A stretch of 64,000 bases of DNA from contig JBDKTY010000056.1 in the NCBI GenBank assembly GCA_039679945.1, positions 1 through 64,000 on the forward strand, written 5' to 3'. The notes below the pieces were generated by a model that searched no databases, had not been told where the DNA came from, and saw only the letters and a list, made by a program, of their open reading frames with translations. The translations under genes were made by a program, and so were the position numbers. The DNA comes from SbD1 sp039679945. GTDB lineage: Bacteria > Desulfobacterota > Syntrophobacteria > Syntrophobacterales > Syntrophobacteraceae. Each line of letters starts with the position of its first letter. The first letter of the stretch is position 1. Shown here piece after piece: positions 8,011-17,180 of this stretch.

Positions 8011-8814
8011 TCAGGGCGCGGAGGAAGGCCGGGTCAAAATCTGCCTTGCCAGTTCTCTGCCCGGTTCGGTATGAAAACTCTCCAGTATCCCGGAGACATC
8101 TTCAACCAGTTCGGGATTTTTCACGGATAATTCATCCAAACCCGCCAGCCCGCGGGCATCAAAAACATACTGGGACCCGACCGAATCGGGCCTGCCCATT
8201 TGGACCTCGCGCAAAATCGCGAGGACTTCCCGGGCCAGTTCACCGGGTGCGCCGGTCCGATCGAGGATAGATGCCGCGAGGGCCAATGGATCGGAGTCCG
8301 CATCCGGATTTCGTGCCCCGCCCTTGCCGGGGATTGTTCCTCCCGGCGCCTCGACTTTTGGATCGGACCCCACCGTCGGATTTCGTGCCCCGTCCGGTGT
8401 CGAGCCGGGCAGGAGCACGACGAGACGGGCCGCGATGAGGACCGCCGCCGGATCGGATTTCTCGGCCCGGATAATCCGGCCGGCATAATCGATAACTTTC
8501 ACGAGAAGGCCAATCAGCTTGAAGTCGCGGCCCAAAGACTTTTTCACCTCCGCCGCGATTCGGTCCTTGAGGAGGTCGGCCCTTTTTGCGGCGAGTTCAG
8601 GGGGCATGTCCGCACCCAAGCACTCTGAAGCGAACCGGCAGTAGGCCGCGCAGCCGAAGTCCATTTTCGGATTCAGGACCCTGTGGCCGCACTTCCGGCA
8701 TTTCCGGGACCCCTCGTCCTTGAAGAACTCAATGGCTCCACCGCATTGGGGACATTCGGCCTCGAATATCGCTTCCGGTCCCCATGTTCGACTGTCCTGG
8801 CCCGGACATTTCAT
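8011..8814 (-). CDS. Zinc-ribbon protein, degenerate relative of hcp-linked HD proteins
   Basis: A 267-residue cytoplasmic protein. Cysteines pair as a zinc ribbon (C21/C24, C39/C42), followed by a Cys-rich patch (C55, C59, C65). The middle part resembles the HD-phosphohydrolase-like proteins often encoded beside hcp, but no His-Asp dyad is present: the only histidines are in CGHR and SFHT. Residues 137-176 are a Pro/Gly-rich insert containing GARNP twice (142-146, 166-170), from a duplicated 33-bp DNA unit. The start at 8814 has GGAGG 5 nt upstream; the longer frame to 8898 does not. Between hcp and the ferredoxin gene, so probably part of the nitrosative-stress operon. The biochemical role is unknown. 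Confidence 0.7.
   Translation of the reverse strand: MKCPGQDSRTWGPEAIFEAECPQCGGAIEFFKDEGSRKCRKCGHRVLNPKMDFGCAAYCRFASECLGADMPPELAAKRADLLKDRIAAEVKKSLGRDFKLIGLLVKVIDYAGRIIRAEKSDPAAVLIAARLVVLLPGSTPDGARNPTVGSDPKVEAPGGTIPGKGGARNPDADSDPLALAASILDRTGAPGELAREVLAILREVQMGRPDSVGSQYVFDARGLAGLDELSVKNPELVEDVSGILESFHTEPGRELARQILTRPSSAP
8287..8391 (-). repeat. Duplicated 33-bp unit inside a coding sequence
   Basis: Units at about 8287-8319 and 8359-8391 both contain GGATTTCGTGCCCCG and encode GARNP followed by a GSDP or DSDP tail. They lie in frame in the zinc-ribbon gene at 8011-8814 and account for its low-complexity insert. Confidence 0.65.
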
Positions 8815-8904
8815 GATTGCCTCCAAGAGAGCGGGGCAGGGCGGTGAGTGAAAGGCATTGGCGACAAAGACCTTCACGCCATCCCGCCCCATCTCCATAA
8901 ACTG

Positions 8905-10533
8905 CTAGCCCAGGATCGCTTTCAGGTCTTCGTCGGGTGTCGTGATGGGCTTGATATCGAAAGTCTTTACAAGCACGTCGAGAACACCCGGAGAGACGAA
9001 CGCCGGCAGCGATGGTCCCAGCCTGATGTTCTTGATCCCGAGATGGAGCAGGGTCAACAGGATCGCCACCGCCTTTTGTTCATACCAGGAAAGAACGAGC
9101 GAGAGCGGAAGTTCGTTGACTCCGACGTTGAACGCGCCCGCCAGCGCCACCGCAATCTGGATCGCCGAGTAAGCGTCGTTGCACTGCCCGACGTCGAGTA
9201 GTCTGGGAAGCCCGTCGATCGTGCCGAGGTCCTTGTCGAAGAAGCGGTACTTGCCGCAGGCCAGGGTCAGCACCACGCAGTCATTGGGGACTTTTTCGAC
9301 GAATTCCGTGTAGTAGTTGCGCCCGGGTTTGGCGCCGTCGCACCCGGCTACCAGGAAGAAGTGGCGGATCTTGCCGGCCTTTACAGCTTCTATCACCTTC
9401 GGGGCCACGCCCAGGACGGCATTCCTGCCGAACCCGACCATGACCTGTTTGCCGTTCAGGTCCTCCTGGAAACCCGGCATCTCCAGTGCCTTCTCGATCA
9501 CCGGTGTAAAATCGCCGTTTTGTACGTGCCGGACTCCAGGCCAGCCGACCAGGCCGGTCGTGAAGATGTTGTCATGGTAAACCTGCGCCGGTCTCTGGAT
9601 GCAGTTGGTGGTCATGAGGATCGGCCCGGGAAAGTTGGGGAATTCTTTTTGCTGGTTCTGCCACGCCGTTCCGAAGTGCCCATGGAAATGAGGGTATTTC
9701 TTGAGAGAGGGATAGCCGTGGGTGGGGAGCATCTCTCCATGTGTGTATACATAGATGCCTTTGCCCTGGGTCTGCTGGAGCAGTGTGTCCAGATCCTTGA
9801 GATCGTGGCCGGAGATGAGAATGGCCTTGCCCTTCTTGTGCCCGAGCGGTACGGGTGTCGGTACCGGATGTCCGTAGGAACCGGTATTGCCGGCGTCGAG
9901 CAGTTCCATGGCGCGCAGGTTCATTTCACCGCACTTGAGGACGAGCCCCAGAATTTCAGTGAGGCCGATATCCTTTCTGGTAAGGGCGGCGAGGGCATCC
10001 ACGAGGAAATTATAGACCGCGTCGTCTGCCTGGCCGAGGATGTGGGCGTGGTCGGCGTAGGCTGCAATGCCCTTTATGCCGAAAAGCAGGATGTGCCTCA
10101 GAGACTGGATGTCCGCGTTCTCAACATGGTCGCCTTTCAGCCCTACGGGAGCGGCTTGGGCCAGGAGGTCTTGACGGCTGGAGGCAAACTGAAAATTCGC
10201 GGCGAGCCCGGCATAGTCCTTCTTACCGCCGGCGGCAGCTACTTTTTCCTTGAGCTTTTCACGGAGTGCCACGGTCTTCGGAATGGCATCCATGAAGTAT
10301 TGCTCGTCGAAGTTGACGTTGGTGAGCGTTGAGAAGAGGGCTTTGCAGGTGAATGCGCCCATTTCCTGTTCCCGTACTCCGCATTTACGTCCTTCGACCG
10401 CTACCTGGGCCAGTCCCTGGAGAGCAAAAACAAGCAGGTCCTGCAGGTCCGCAACTTCGGGCTGTTTTCCGCATACTCCGATCTTCGTGCATCCTTCGCC
10501 TTTTGCCGTTTGCTCGCATTGGTAACAGAACAT
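8905..10533 (-). CDS. hcp: Hybrid-cluster protein (hydroxylamine/NO reductase)
   Basis: A 542-residue Hcp. The N-terminal cysteines C3, C6, C15 and C21 (spacing CxxC-x8-C-x5-C) bind the cubane cluster and match the class I Hcp of strict anaerobes. Blocks around the hybrid Fe-S-O cluster ligands are present (GCDGAKPGRNYYTEF, LACGKYRF, GQCNDAYSA). Family members reduce hydroxylamine or nitric oxide and act in nitrosative stress. GGAGG lies 5 nt before the ATG. First gene of an operon with the zinc-ribbon protein (90 bp gap) and the ferredoxin; divergent from a CRP/FNR regulator with an FNR-like site between. Confidence 0.97.
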   Translation of the reverse strand: MFCYQCEQTAKGEGCTKIGVCGKQPEVADLQDLLVFALQGLAQVAVEGRKCGVREQEMGAFTCKALFSTLTNVNFDEQYFMDAIPKTVALREKLKEKVAAAGGKKDYAGLAANFQFASSRQDLLAQAAPVGLKGDHVENADIQSLRHILLFGIKGIAAYADHAHILGQADDAVYNFLVDALAALTRKDIGLTEILGLVLKCGEMNLRAMELLDAGNTGSYGHPVPTPVPLGHKKGKAILISGHDLKDLDTLLQQTQGKGIYVYTHGEMLPTHGYPSLKKYPHFHGHFGTAWQNQQKEFPNFPGPILMTTNCIQRPAQVYHDNIFTTGLVGWPGVRHVQNGDFTPVIEKALEMPGFQEDLNGKQVMVGFGRNAVLGVAPKVIEAVKAGKIRHFFLVAGCDGAKPGRNYYTEFVEKVPNDCVVLTLACGKYRFFDKDLGTIDGLPRLLDVGQCNDAYSAIQIAVALAGAFNVGVNELPLSLVLSWYEQKAVAILLTLLHLGIKNIRLGPSLPAFVSPGVLDVLVKTFDIKPITTPDEDLKAILG

Positions 10534-10588
10534 TCCATCCTCCTCATCTGAACTCTTCTATGTTAATTGATGTGGGTAACCGTAGCTC

Positions 10589-10614
10589 TTGCATCCGCTT
10601 TAGATGCAATCTAC
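10589..10614 (-). promoter_or_regulatory. Candidate hcp -10 element and leader hairpin
   Basis: On the minus strand TAGATT (10609-10614) is placed about 31 bp from the centre of the FNR-like site, as expected for a class II activated promoter. Just downstream, TTGCATC and GATGCAA arms (10589-10609) could fold in the hcp leader. Only the motifs are seen; activity is inferred. Confidence 0.4.
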
Positions 10615-10633
10615 TCTCTACCCGCGTCCCAAT

Positions 10634-10651
10634 CCTTGACTTAGATCAAGG
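10634..10651. promoter_or_regulatory. FNR/HcpR-like operator in the hcp-regulator divergent region
   Basis: A perfect inverted repeat CCTTGA-N6-TCAAGG, containing TTGAC and ATCAA half sites as recognised by CRP/FNR proteins. It lies about 100 bp before hcp and 100 bp before the regulator gene at 10751, so that regulator may control both. Confidence 0.65.
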
Positions 10652-10750
10652 GGACTGGTTTTTTGGGGGGAAACGGAGAAATAATTCGGTAGCTCACCGG
10701 TGCAGTTTTCAAATTTAAACACTCAACAGGAAAAAATCCGGGGCCGGCAC

Positions 10751-11437
10751 ATGGGAATTTCCGACATCCTGGCCAGGGCGTCCCTTTTTGAGGGGCTCCC
10801 GGCGGAACATCTTGCGTTCCTGGAGCAGATCTCAATCGACCAGGATTTTGACAAGGGCCGGACGCTCTTCTCCGAAGGCGCCAGGGCGAAAGGCTTTTAC
10901 CTGGTGGTCTCGGGGAGGCTTAAAATCTACAAACTCTCGCGTGAGGGAAAAGAACAGATCCTTCACATCTTCGGTCCTGGCGAGATCTTCGGGGAAGTTC
11001 CCGTGTTCGCGGGAGGCAGTTACCCGGCCAATGCCGAAGCAATCGAGGCGAGCCGTGTCCTTTTTTTCCCGAGGGATTCTTTCGTGGCGCTCATCGGCCG
11101 GGAACCTTCCATTGCTTTGAAGATGCTGGGCATACTCTCGCAACGGCTTCGCCGCTTCACCCACATGATTGAAGACCTGTCGCTCAAGGAAGTGCCGGGC
11201 CGGCTTGCCGCATACCTGATTTACCTGGGCGAGAAGAGTTCGACCCCGGACGTGATGGAACTCGAAACCACGAAAGCGCAACTCGCCAGCCTCCTGGGGA
11301 CCATTCCGGAAACGCTTTCAAGAATCTTGGCGAAAATGGCCCAACAGGGTATCCTCTCCGTCGATGGCCGGAAGATCACAATTCTCGAGCGGGACGAGTT
11401 GAAAGCGCTGGCGGCGGGCATGAAGGCACGATTTTGA
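10751..11437 (+). CDS. CRP/FNR-family regulator, HcpR-like
   Basis: A 228-residue transcription factor. The N-terminal cyclic-nucleotide-binding-type sensor barrel (about 10-125, GEIFGEVPVFAGG) is followed by a dimer helix and a C-terminal helix-turn-helix (TKAQLASLLGTIPETLSRIL). No cysteine cluster of true FNR is visible, so the sensed signal may be haem-bound NO as in HcpR (inference). The frame extends to a GTG at 10700, but the ATG at 10751 starts where family members usually start. Divergent from hcp across a region with an FNR-like site. Confidence 0.85.
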   Translation: MGISDILARASLFEGLPAEHLAFLEQISIDQDFDKGRTLFSEGARAKGFYLVVSGRLKIYKLSREGKEQILHIFGPGEIFGEVPVFAGGSYPANAEAIEASRVLFFPRDSFVALIGREPSIALKMLGILSQRLRRFTHMIEDLSLKEVPGRLAAYLIYLGEKSSTPDVMELETTKAQLASLLGTIPETLSRILAKMAQQGILSVDGRKITILERDELKALAAGMKARF

Positions 11438-11488
11438 TGAGGGCGTGATTCCGCAAATATCGTGCGACGTATTCGGATAAAAAAGAAA

Positions 11489-11518
11489 GAAAGCCAGGGG
11501 CGGGGGGTCCTGGCTTTC
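11489..11518 (-). terminator. Hairpin with minus-strand U-tract
   Basis: Perfect 10-bp stem GAAAGCCAGG/CCTGGCTTTC with a 10-nt G-rich loop. Read on the minus strand it is followed by TTTCTTTTTT, an intrinsic terminator; on the plus strand, downstream of the CRP/FNR gene, it lacks a U-tract. Confidence 0.6.
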
Positions 11519-11616
11519 CGGGGCGAAAAGATGCGGGGTTTTAAATTGATTCTTGGAAGGAGGGACAATCTTGTAGGTGGCAAAATATCAAAACCTGGCG
11601 CCTTTTAAATAGGGTG

Positions 11617-11646
11617 TTGACAGTATTTTTAAGTGAGTAATACAGT
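11617..11646 (+). promoter_or_regulatory. Candidate sigma-70 promoter for the lipoprotein gene
   Basis: A consensus TTGACA (11617-11622), 18-bp spacer and TACAGT (11641-11646), about 100 bp before the lipoprotein start. Confidence 0.4.
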
Positions 11647-11749
11647 AGATTTCAATGTCTTCCGCAATATGGTAACGAGCGTTTTGATGGTTGGGAGACA
11701 TCCAGTTTTTGACTGACCACTAAACATTTCACTAACATGGTTTGGTAAA

Positions 11750-12361
11750 ATGAGACTGCTAATTGTACGAAATCTGTCACTTGTCCTGTTGGTTGCCCTT
11801 CTAACCGGGTGTGCATCCTTTTCCAGAGGGTTACCAGGCGTAACTAACCCCCCCAGCAGGGAAGCGGAGGCTAAGCTTGTCGAAGCCAGCGGCGCGCTTG
11901 ACTCCGTGAATGAACAATCGGCCGCTTTCTATTCACAGCTTGCGCAGGTTGCCTCGGAGGTCAAGGAATTCTGCGGCCGCCCGAGCTGGCCTGAGTTCGA
12001 GCAGATATTGCTCGAATTTCCATCGCTCCGGGACCCTGACAACGACATTGAAATCACGAGCGAAATAGAAAGCAGATTTTCGGATTGGGCGCGCAGATGG
12101 AAGAGTTCCTGGGAGGAGACTTTCACGGCTTATCATGATCTGGTGGATAAATGCATCATTCTGGAAGCGAGAAGACTTGCGGTGCGCGAGAGGTTGCTTG
12201 CGGTGCAGGCCAAATATATAGCGGCGGTGATGCTCGAGATTTCCGCCGGACGCGAGAAACAGGCCCAGGAGATCTACACGGTAGTGGACGTGCTGGATAA
12301 ATCGGGAGCGGAATTGAATTCTTACCAGGTCGATGACCTTGGATTCTTTCGTCTCCGTTGA
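11750..12361 (+). CDS. Lipoprotein of unknown function
   Basis: A 203-residue protein with a signal peptide and lipobox LLTGC (Cys21), so it is predicted to be lipid-anchored in the cell envelope. The mature part is helical and charged, with possible coiled-coil stretches, and ends in DDLGFFRLR. I do not recognise a family. No clear SD is visible before the ATG. It precedes the RND efflux operon by 316 bp and is probably independent of it. Confidence 0.65.
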   Translation: MRLLIVRNLSLVLLVALLTGCASFSRGLPGVTNPPSREAEAKLVEASGALDSVNEQSAAFYSQLAQVASEVKEFCGRPSWPEFEQILLEFPSLRDPDNDIEITSEIESRFSDWARRWKSSWEETFTAYHDLVDKCIILEARRLAVRERLLAVQAKYIAAVMLEISAGREKQAQEIYTVVDVLDKSGAELNSYQVDDLGFFRLR

Positions 12362-12677
12362 GCCCCATCTTTTTCCGGGCCGGCGCGGGATCACGGGCCA
12401 TTTGATTTGACATTCCCCCGATATTCTGTTCACCCTATGCGCTGCTAATACCGATTAGCAGATAACAAAAATATTCCCCAAAAAAACCGGTTCCGCACCG
12501 GTGGGTTTAGCAGGAAAATACGCTGTCCGCGACAACGCGCGCGGGCGGTGCATCCAGCTATTACTGAACGGAAACGTTGGACTTTAAGCTCGTCGGCAAA
12601 TAACCGTCACGGCCGGATTCAGTGAAGGTGGCGATGTGTCCGGTTGAACAGGAGTCAGCCAAAAGGGGGGGCCTTTT
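12362..12677. other. Intergenic region before the RND operon, with a palindrome
   Basis: Holds a perfect inverted repeat CTGCTAAT-accg-ATTAGCAG at 12442-12461 and a second small palindrome (ACCGGT twice, 12488-12506). Either could be an operator for the efflux operon. No promoter is clear and no regulator gene is adjacent. Confidence 0.45.
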
Positions 12678-13964
12678 GTGAGCAGACTGAAGAGGAAGGA
12701 GAGAATCACTTTGCGAAATACTGCCTTATTAGAATTTGGTTCATCAAGGTGTCGGCGTCACTCTGTACGAGGCGTATTTCTGGCATCGCTCGCGTCCGTC
12801 TTTGTGCTCGCGATGGCAACTGCCGGCTGCGGTAAACATGATGAAAAGCAGGCTCCGGCGGAAAAACGGATAGAGGTCTCCACCGTAACCGTTACTCCCA
12901 GGGACACGCCGGTGACCTTCGAGACCATCGCCCAGACCCAGAGTTCCAGGCAGGTGAACATCCAGGCGCGCGTCAGCGGTTTCCTCGAAAAAAGGGTCTA
13001 CACCGAAGGCTCGATCGTCAAGGAGGGCCAAACACTCTTCCTGATGGACCAGAAACCATTCAAGGTGCAGCTTGCTCTCTACAACGCGGCACTCGCCCAG
13101 CAGGAGGCGGCCCTGTCCACCGCGCGCTTGAACCTCGCTCGGGTCAAGCCCCTTACCCAATTGAACGCTCTGTCCCAGAAGGACCTCGATGATGCCACCG
13201 GCCAGTTCCAGTCGGCCTCGGCGGGAGTTGAGCAGGCCAAGGCCCAGGTGGAGAACGCGAAGCTCAATCTCTCCTACACGGTGATCACCTCACCGGTCGA
13301 CGGTATCACCAGTTCCGCCTCGCAAGCCGACGGCACATACCTCAATACGATGAACAGTCAACTCACCACCGTCGCGGTGCTTTCGCCGATGTGGGTCAAC
13401 TTCAGCATCTCGGAGAACGAGTGGCTGAGAACGATGGACGAGGTTACCAGGGGCCTGGTGCGCCCACCGGAACATCACAGCTACATCGTGGAGGTCGTGC
13501 TGGTGGACGGCTCCATATTCCCCTACACGGGCCAGATCACCTTCGCCGAGCCGTCGTTCAACGCCCAGACCGGAACGTTTCTCATCCGCGCCAGTGTCGA
13601 GAACCCGAAGGGTGTGCTGCGTCCGAACCAGTATGTGCGGGTGCGCCTGAAGGGTGCTGTCCGGCCGAATGCGGTCCTTATCCCTCAGCGAGCCGTACAG
13701 CAGGGACCAAAGGGGCACTTTGTCTGGGTGGTGGATAAGGAGGGCAAGGTCGAACTGCGTCCTGTCGTGACGGGCGAATGGCATGAAAACGACTGGTTCA
13801 TCAGCGAGGGTCTCCAGGCGAACGATCAGGTGGTTGTCGATGGCGCTCTCCTGCTTCGGCCCGGCGCGCCCGTCACCGTCAAACAAGGCGGCGCCGCTCC
13901 AGGTCCGGCACCCGCGCCGAAACCAAGCGCCGCGCCAGCCGGAACAGCCCAGGGTGGCAAATAG
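12678..13964 (+). CDS. RND efflux periplasmic adaptor (AcrA/MexA-type)
   Basis: A 428-residue membrane-fusion protein that should join the inner-membrane pump to the outer-membrane channel. A long basic N terminus leads to a signal sequence with lipobox ATAGC, so it is probably a lipoprotein. Lipoyl (QARVSGFLEKR), alpha-hairpin (about 145-205) and beta-barrel regions follow in the usual order; the C terminus is an Ala/Pro-rich tail. The start is a GTG; a downstream TTG at 12709 is an alternative. It is 14 bp from the pump gene. Confidence 0.93.
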   Translation: MSRLKRKERITLRNTALLEFGSSRCRRHSVRGVFLASLASVFVLAMATAGCGKHDEKQAPAEKRIEVSTVTVTPRDTPVTFETIAQTQSSRQVNIQARVSGFLEKRVYTEGSIVKEGQTLFLMDQKPFKVQLALYNAALAQQEAALSTARLNLARVKPLTQLNALSQKDLDDATGQFQSASAGVEQAKAQVENAKLNLSYTVITSPVDGITSSASQADGTYLNTMNSQLTTVAVLSPMWVNFSISENEWLRTMDEVTRGLVRPPEHHSYIVEVVLVDGSIFPYTGQITFAEPSFNAQTGTFLIRASVENPKGVLRPNQYVRVRLKGAVRPNAVLIPQRAVQQGPKGHFVWVVDKEGKVELRPVVTGEWHENDWFISEGLQANDQVVVDGALLLRPGAPVTVKQGGAAPGPAPAPKPSAAPAGTAQGGK

Positions 13965-13978
13965 AGGAGGCCGGATCT

Positions 13979-16900
13979 ATGTTTTCACGATTCTTTATAG
14001 AACGGCCGATCTTCGCGACGGTCATCTCCATTATACTGTGCCTGGCCGGCCTGGTGGCTCTGCACTCGTTGCCGGTGGAACAATACCCGACGATCACGCC
14101 CGTCCAGGTCTCGGTTTCGGCGACATATCCGGGCGCCGACTCCCAGACGCTGGCGGATTCCGTTGCCGCGCCGATCGAGGCGCAGATCAACGGTGTCGAC
14201 AACATGATCTACATGTCCTCGACGAGTTCCTCGAACGGGCAATTGACGCTCACCGTCTATTTCTCGCTCAACACCGATCCCGATATCGCCCAGGTGCAGG
14301 TGCAGAACCGAGTTAGCCTGGCGACACCGCAGTTGCCCTCCGCCGTGGTGCAGCAGGGTGTTTCGGTGGAAAAGAAATCCTCCTCGATCATGATGCTGAT
14401 CGCCGTCTTCGGGAAGGGGGCACGCTTCAGCAGTGACTATATCGCCAACTACGCGAACGTCTATATCCTGGATGCGCTCAAGCGCGTGCCGGGTGCCGGT
14501 CAGGCGGCGATCCTGGGAGCACCCGATCAGGCGATGCGCATCTGGATGAATCCGGACCGCATGGCTTCGCTCGGGATTACGACAAGCGATATCCAGGGCG
14601 CCGTGTCGAACCAGAACGCCCTGTACGGGGCCGGCCAGATCGGGCAACAGCCGACGGCCGAACCTGTACAGCTCACATTCCCGGTGGTTACTCAGCGCCC
14701 GTTCACCGAACCCTCCCAGTACGACAATATCATCCTCCGCGCGAACCAGGATGGCAGCGCGATTGTACGGCTGAAAGACGTGGCCCGGCCCGAGGTCGGA
14801 TTGAGACAGTATATTGTCGACAGTAAGGTCAACGGTACTCCCGCCACGTTCATCGCCGTCTATCAGCAACCCGGCGCGAACGCCCTCGATGTGTCCAAGG
14901 CGGTCCGCAAAACCCTTGAAGAAATGAAGTCGCGCTTCCCCACCGGGATTGACTATGTTGTGTCGCTCGACACCACGGATTTCGTGAAGCTGTCCATCGA
15001 TGAAGTCAAAACGACCCTTCTGGAAGCGATCTTCCTGGTAATATTGGTTGTCTACCTTTTCCTGCAGAGTTTTCGCACGACGATCATCTGCACGGCCGCC
15101 ATCATCGTCGCGCTGGTTACCACCTTCTCGGGCATGCTCGCCCTGGGGTTTTCCATCAACCTGCTCACCCTCTTCGGCCTTGTCCTTGCGATCGGTATGG
15201 TGGTCGACGATGCGATTGTGGTCGTGGAGAATGTGGAACGCAACATGGCCATGTTCCACATTCCTCCCAGGGAAGCCACGATCAAGGCCATGGGGGAAAT
15301 ATCCGGATCGCTTGTCGCCGTGGTGCTCGTGATGGCATCGGTTTTCATACCGGCGGCTTTTTTGCCCGGAACCACGGGCCAACTCTATAAACAATTCGCC
15401 ATAACGATCGTCATTTCGGTGGCCGTCTCGGGTTTTGTCGCTCTCACGCTGACTCCGGCAATGTGCGGTATCCTGCTGAAGCACACCGCGCCCCCCACAC
15501 GCGGCTTCTTCGCCTGGTTCAACCGGAGGGTCGACAATATTACCCAGGCATTCGGCAGCGCCGTGCTGCTCGTCATAAAGCGCATGAGCGTCGCGCTCGT
15601 GCTGCTCTGCGTGCTGGTATGGTCGATCGTGCACCTTTTCGAAGTTCTCCCGACGAGCTTCGTGCCGCAGGAGGACCAGGGCTACGTAATGGGGGCGATC
15701 ATCATGCCCGATGCCGCGAGCCTCGACAGGACCGAGATCGTTTCGGACCGCGTGGATGCAGTTTTCGCGGATACCCCGGGCGTGGAATATCGTGCCGAAA
15801 TCACGGGCTTCAGCCTGCTCGACAACGGGTTCAAAACCAATGGCGGAACGATTTTCGCGAATTTGAAACCCTTTGAGGAGCGCTACGGGTCCAAGGAAAA
15901 GGCACTCACGCAAAATTCGGAAGCCGTGCTGGCTCGGGTGCACCGGGAGACCTCGAAAATACAGGAAGGACTCATCATACCGATCGCTCCGCCGGCAATT
16001 CCGGGAATCGGTACTACCGGCGGTTTCGAGTTCTGGGTCCAGGATACGGGCGCCGGGGAACCCTCGAGGCTCGAGGAGCTGACAAACCAGTTCCTCGCCA
16101 AGGCTCGACAGCGTCCGGAATTGACCGGGTTGAACTCCAGATTCCGCGCGAACACACAACAATTGCGCGCCGATGTCAACCGCGAGAAAGCCAACCTGCT
16201 CGGTGTACCGGTTCAGGACGTCTACAGCGCGATACAGGCGCAGTTCGGGTCCCTGACGGTGAGCCAGTTCAACCAATTCAGCCGTGTGTGGTGGGTCATC
16301 CTCCAGTCTGATCCAAAATACCGGGTGAACCCCGAGGACCTCAACCGGATCTATACGCGGTCCACTCAGGGCCAGATGGTTCCACTCTCGGCCATGGTCA
16401 CCGCAAAGTGGGTCACCGGCCCCGACCTGCTACCCCACTTCAACGGTTTCCCGGCCGCACAGGTAAACGGAAACGCAGCGACCGGTTACAGCTCGGGCCA
16501 GGCGATCGCGGCAATGGAAGAGGTAGCGCGCGAAGTGCTGCCCCAGGGCTATACTTTTGCGTGGTCGGGCCTTGCCTTCGAGGAAAAGAAATCGGGGGGC
16601 ACTTCCATGGTCGCCTTCGGGTTCGGACTCCTCATAGTGTTCCTCGTCCTGGCCGCCCAGTACGAGTCCTGGACACTGCCCGGTTCCGTCATGATGGCGG
16701 TTCCCTTCGGAGTCTTGGGCGCGCTTTCGGCTAACTGGCTTCGGGGGCTCGAAAACGATGTCTATTTCCAGATCGGGCTCCTGGTATTGATCGGATTGGG
16801 AGCGAAGAACGCGATTCTGCGCGTCTCGTTTGCCGTGGAACTGCGCAAGCAGGGTAAATCGTTGATCGACGCCACGATCGAGGCGGGCGAGCAGCGGCTC

Positions 16901-17179
16901 AGGCCAATCATCATGACTTCGCTTGCTTTCGCGTTCGGTGTATTGCCTCTGGCGTTGGCGACAGGCGCCGGCGCCAACGCACGTCATTCGATCGGTACGG
17001 GCATCATCGGCGGCATGATCGGTGAGACCACCCTGGCAATGCTCTACGTGCCTCTGTTCTTTTACATATTCGACAAGCTGAGCGAGCGCTCGCGGGGCAA
17101 GAAGCTCTCGGAGGAACACGAAGAGCAGGTCGCCGCGAGTCCTGTTGTCTTACCGCACCCGCCGGCGAAGGGAGATTGA
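13979..17179 (+). CDS. RND multidrug efflux pump, HAE1 family (AcrB-type)
   Basis: A 1066-residue inner-membrane proton antiporter of usual AcrB length. The N terminus MFSRFFIERPIFA is typical. Proton-relay residues are present: Asp410-Asp411 in GMVVDDAIVVVENVER and Lys943 in GLGAKNAI. Two large periplasmic loops alternate with twelve predicted membrane segments. A strong GAGGAGG precedes the ATG. The substrate cannot be read from sequence; hydrophobic toxicants or solvents are typical. Confidence 0.96.
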   Translation: MFSRFFIERPIFATVISIILCLAGLVALHSLPVEQYPTITPVQVSVSATYPGADSQTLADSVAAPIEAQINGVDNMIYMSSTSSSNGQLTLTVYFSLNTDPDIAQVQVQNRVSLATPQLPSAVVQQGVSVEKKSSSIMMLIAVFGKGARFSSDYIANYANVYILDALKRVPGAGQAAILGAPDQAMRIWMNPDRMASLGITTSDIQGAVSNQNALYGAGQIGQQPTAEPVQLTFPVVTQRPFTEPSQYDNIILRANQDGSAIVRLKDVARPEVGLRQYIVDSKVNGTPATFIAVYQQPGANALDVSKAVRKTLEEMKSRFPTGIDYVVSLDTTDFVKLSIDEVKTTLLEAIFLVILVVYLFLQSFRTTIICTAAIIVALVTTFSGMLALGFSINLLTLFGLVLAIGMVVDDAIVVVENVERNMAMFHIPPREATIKAMGEISGSLVAVVLVMASVFIPAAFLPGTTGQLYKQFAITIVISVAVSGFVALTLTPAMCGILLKHTAPPTRGFFAWFNRRVDNITQAFGSAVLLVIKRMSVALVLLCVLVWSIVHLFEVLPTSFVPQEDQGYVMGAIIMPDAASLDRTEIVSDRVDAVFADTPGVEYRAEITGFSLLDNGFKTNGGTIFANLKPFEERYGSKEKALTQNSEAVLARVHRETSKIQEGLIIPIAPPAIPGIGTTGGFEFWVQDTGAGEPSRLEELTNQFLAKARQRPELTGLNSRFRANTQQLRADVNREKANLLGVPVQDVYSAIQAQFGSLTVSQFNQFSRVWWVILQSDPKYRVNPEDLNRIYTRSTQGQMVPLSAMVTAKWVTGPDLLPHFNGFPAAQVNGNAATGYSSGQAIAAMEEVAREVLPQGYTFAWSGLAFEEKKSGGTSMVAFGFGLLIVFLVLAAQYESWTLPGSVMMAVPFGVLGALSANWLRGLENDVYFQIGLLVLIGLGAKNAILRVSFAVELRKQGKSLIDATIEAGEQRLRPIIMTSLAFAFGVLPLALATGAGANARHSIGTGIIGGMIGETTLAMLYVPLFFYIFDKLSERSRGKKLSEEHEEQVAASPVVLPHPPAKGD

Positions 17180-17180
17180 C

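Noticed and set aside
13985..16276. 763-residue frame antisense to the RND pump
   Set aside because: It is the shadow of a well-supported AcrB-type gene; the translation is His/Arg/Asp-rich without any domain.
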